From: Candidatus Nanopelagicaceae bacterium
GTDB lineage: Bacteria > Actinomycetota > Actinomycetes > Nanopelagicales > Nanopelagicaceae
Length of the DNA: 18,389 nucleotides
Direction: 5' to 3'
Assembly (NCBI GenBank): GCA_023262125.1
Contig: JALRDT010000060.1
Span: 1 to 18,389, forward strand
Shown piece after piece: positions 16,835 through 18,389 of the stretch. The notes under the pieces were generated by a model that saw only the letters and a list, made by a program, of their open reading frames with translations, was not told the origin of the DNA and made no database searches. Each line of letters starts with the position of its first letter. Within the stretch, counting starts at the first letter, position 1. Both the position numbers and the translations under genes were made by a program.

Positions 16835-17890
16835 TTATTTGCGGCGGTTTTTGCGCTTCGGTTGATTACGTGGGCCACGAGCAATTGTCAAATTGGATGC
16901 GCCAGCCGTAACTTCAACAGGCACTGCGCCACTACGTGCCGCAACTCTCTTTGCAAGTGCTTGCATCGCTGGTTCACGCTCACGAAGTGTTGCCAAGATT
17001 GGAGGTGCAATAAATATTGACGAATAAGTACCGGCAGCTAGACCAATAAATAGAGCCAGTGATAAATCCTTCAAAGTACCAGCACCTAATAAACCAGCTC
17101 CAACAAAGAGAATCGATCCAACTGGTAGTAGCGCAATAAGAGAAGTATTCATTGAGCGGATTAATGTCTGATTAACAGCCAAGTTTGCAGCATCCGAATA
17201 GGTACTCTTTCCGGTTGCGGTGATTGAACGTGTATTTTCACGGATTTTATCGAAGACAACAACCGTGTCATATAGCGAATAACCAAGAATGGTTAGGAAA
17301 CCAATCACGGTTGCAGGAGTTACATCAAAGCCAACTAAGGCATAGATTCCAACTGTAATGAAGACGTCATGTAAAACCGCAATAATCGCAGCGATCGCCA
17401 TCTTCGGTTCGAACGCCATTGCTAGATAGAGCAAGACCACAACGATGAAACCGATCAGACCATAGAGAGCTTTTCTAGTAATTTCTTTACCCCATGAAGG
17501 TCCAACAATTTGCGTATCGATAGAATCAACAGTCACTTGATATTTTGCTGCTAATTGATCTTGAAGAGCAATTGATTGCGTACCTGTCAGTGAACCGGTT
17601 TGGATTCTGATTTGATTATTACCAACTGATTGAATTATTGGTTCTCCTGGAATTCCGGCGGCATCAACTGCTTCGAAGGCCGGATCTAAATTTGCACCAG
17701 CTTTAGTAACGGTATATGAAGCGCCACCTTTGAATTCAATTCCGAGGTGTAATCCTTGCAATGTTAGTGCGCCGATTGATAAGACTATTAGCAAACCTGA
17801 GAATGCATACCAGCGCTTCTTCTTGCCAATAATGTCTATTGAGGTCTCACCCGTGTATAGACGACCACCTAAGCCAGTTAACTTTGACAT
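16835..17890 (-). CDS. secF: Protein translocase subunit SecF
   Basis: SecF acts with SecD in the cytoplasmic membrane and uses the proton gradient to help pull secreted proteins through SecYEG. The 351 residues show a first membrane segment (about 28-45), the family signature GIEFKGG (50-56), an extracytoplasmic domain (about 57-135) and a C-terminal bundle of five further segments. VLHDV (172-176) and YSLYDTVVVFDKIRENTR (204-221) are standard SecF motifs. The C-terminus is strongly basic (NQPKRKNRRK). A strong GGAGG site lies inside the end of secD, 8 bases before the ATG; the secD stop is 3 bases away, so the pair is certainly one transcript. Actinobacterial genomes usually have apt next, but here rel follows directly. 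Confidence 0.97.
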   Translation of the reverse strand: MSKLTGLGGRLYTGETSIDIIGKKKRWYAFSGLLIVLSIGALTLQGLHLGIEFKGGASYTVTKAGANLDPAFEAVDAAGIPGEPIIQSVGNNQIRIQTGSLTGTQSIALQDQLAAKYQVTVDSIDTQIVGPSWGKEITRKALYGLIGFIVVVLLYLAMAFEPKMAIAAIIAVLHDVFITVGIYALVGFDVTPATVIGFLTILGYSLYDTVVVFDKIRENTRSITATGKSTYSDAANLAVNQTLIRSMNTSLIALLPVGSILFVGAGLLGAGTLKDLSLALFIGLAAGTYSSIFIAPPILATLREREPAMQALAKRVAARSGAVPVEVTAGASNLTIARGPRNQPKRKNRRK

Positions 17891-17893
17891 GAA

Positions 17894-18389
17894 TTACGCC
17901 TCCAATCCAAGGCTCTTGCGCGACACACCAGTTATCGCGCTACCTGAGTTAAAAAACTTTGATCTGCCAATTACGCTCATCATTGGCTTGGTAAAGAAGA
18001 AGACCACTAGCAAATCTATAAGCGTTGATAATCCAAGTGTGAATGCGAATCCGCGCACACCACCAACTGCAAAGAAGTAGAGCAACACTGCAGCAATAAT
18101 GGAAACGAAATCGGCTACCAAAATCGTGCGGCGGGCGCGTGTCCAACCTGTTTCAACTGCAGATCGCAGTGAGCGTCCCTCTCGTACCTCATCTCTAATA
18201 CGTTCGAAGTAAACGATAAACGAGTCGGCGGTAATACCAATCGACACGATCGCACCGGCAATACCTGCCAAAGTCAGAGTAAATCCAATGGTTTTACCTA
18301 ATAGCAAGAAGGATACGTATGTAAATGCACCCGCAATTAATAATGATCCAGCTGAAACGATGCCTAGCCCTCTATAGAAGAGGAAGATG
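17894..18389 (-). CDS. secD: Protein translocase subunit SecD (C-terminal part; 5' end outside window)
   Basis: C-terminal 165 residues of SecD, the partner of SecF. Reading the complement from the right edge gives IFLFYRGLGIVSAGSLLI and continues without a stop. FYRGLG is the conserved start of the SecD C-terminal membrane bundle. It is followed by TLAGIAGAIVSIGITADSF and FERIRDEVREGRS, which fits the family's AD..V..FERI.EE..G segment. A downstream TTG (18307) could be taken as a start, but coding clearly continues past the window edge. The stop lies 3 bases before secF and contains its ribosome site nearby. Confidence 0.96.
   Translation of the reverse strand, partial: IFLFYRGLGIVSAGSLLIAGAFTYVSFLLLGKTIGFTLTLAGIAGAIVSIGITADSFIVYFERIRDEVREGRSLRSAVETGWTRARRTILVADFVSIIAAVLLYFFAVGGVRGFAFTLGLSTLIDLLVVFFFTKPMMSVIGRSKFFNSGSAITGVSRKSLGLEA

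Noticed and set aside
18305..18307. TTG as the start of a short separate protein at the right edge
   Set aside because: Coding continues upstream to the edge with SecD-specific sequence (FYRGLG), so this is an internal leucine codon of secD.

Overview
The window reads as a housekeeping block from a streamlined, AT-rich actinobacterium. The gene order secD-secF-rel-(DUF349)-MBL hydrolase-hisS-aspS ... DUF948-alaS-ruvX-mltG-aroE-prepilin peptidase-aroC is the order known from Actinobacteria. The visibly low GC, very short spacers and overlapping genes suggest a small-genome planktonic lineage such as the freshwater acI group (Nanopelagicales). The taxonomic placement is inferred from synteny and composition, not tested by alignment.

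Layout, left to right. Every gene but one is on the minus strand, so transcription mostly runs from right to left. Positions 1-6544 hold a tightly coupled unit read as DUF948 protein, alaS, ruvX, mltG, aroE, a compact type IV prepilin peptidase, and aroC (3' end outside the window). Adjacent genes overlap by 1, 17, 4 and 4 bases or lie 12 bases apart. Positions 6615-9478 hold a divergent membrane-bound FtsH-like AAA+ zinc protease and, overlapping just upstream of it, a predicted lipoprotein. Positions 9482-12523 hold aspS and hisS, followed at 12572-13222 by a glyoxalase II-like metallo-beta-lactamase-fold hydrolase. A 124-base divergent intergenic region separates that gene from the only plus-strand gene, a DUF349 protein (13347-14657). 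The DUF349 gene converges on rel (bifunctional (p)ppGpp synthetase/hydrolase) with only 6 bases between stop codons. secF and the 3' part of secD close the window, and secD runs off the right edge.

Functionally the block combines tRNA charging (AlaRS, AspRS, HisRS), stringent-response signalling (Rel), protein export (SecD/SecF), envelope proteolysis and wall processing (FtsH-like protease, MltG), Holliday-junction or rRNA processing (RuvX) and the shikimate pathway (AroE, AroC). No tRNA, rRNA, CRISPR array, insertion sequence, prophage or integration site was recognised, and no gene-free stretch reaches 300 bases.

No new multi-gene system is evident. The items most worth a second look are the divergent FtsH-like protease, which has an HEACH zinc motif, two insertions in its AAA domain and an extra hydrophobic N-terminal region, with its lipoprotein partner. 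Others are the palindromes upstream of DUF948-alaS and aspS, the structured divergent promoter region, and the absence of apt and a peptidyl-prolyl isomerase from their usual places.
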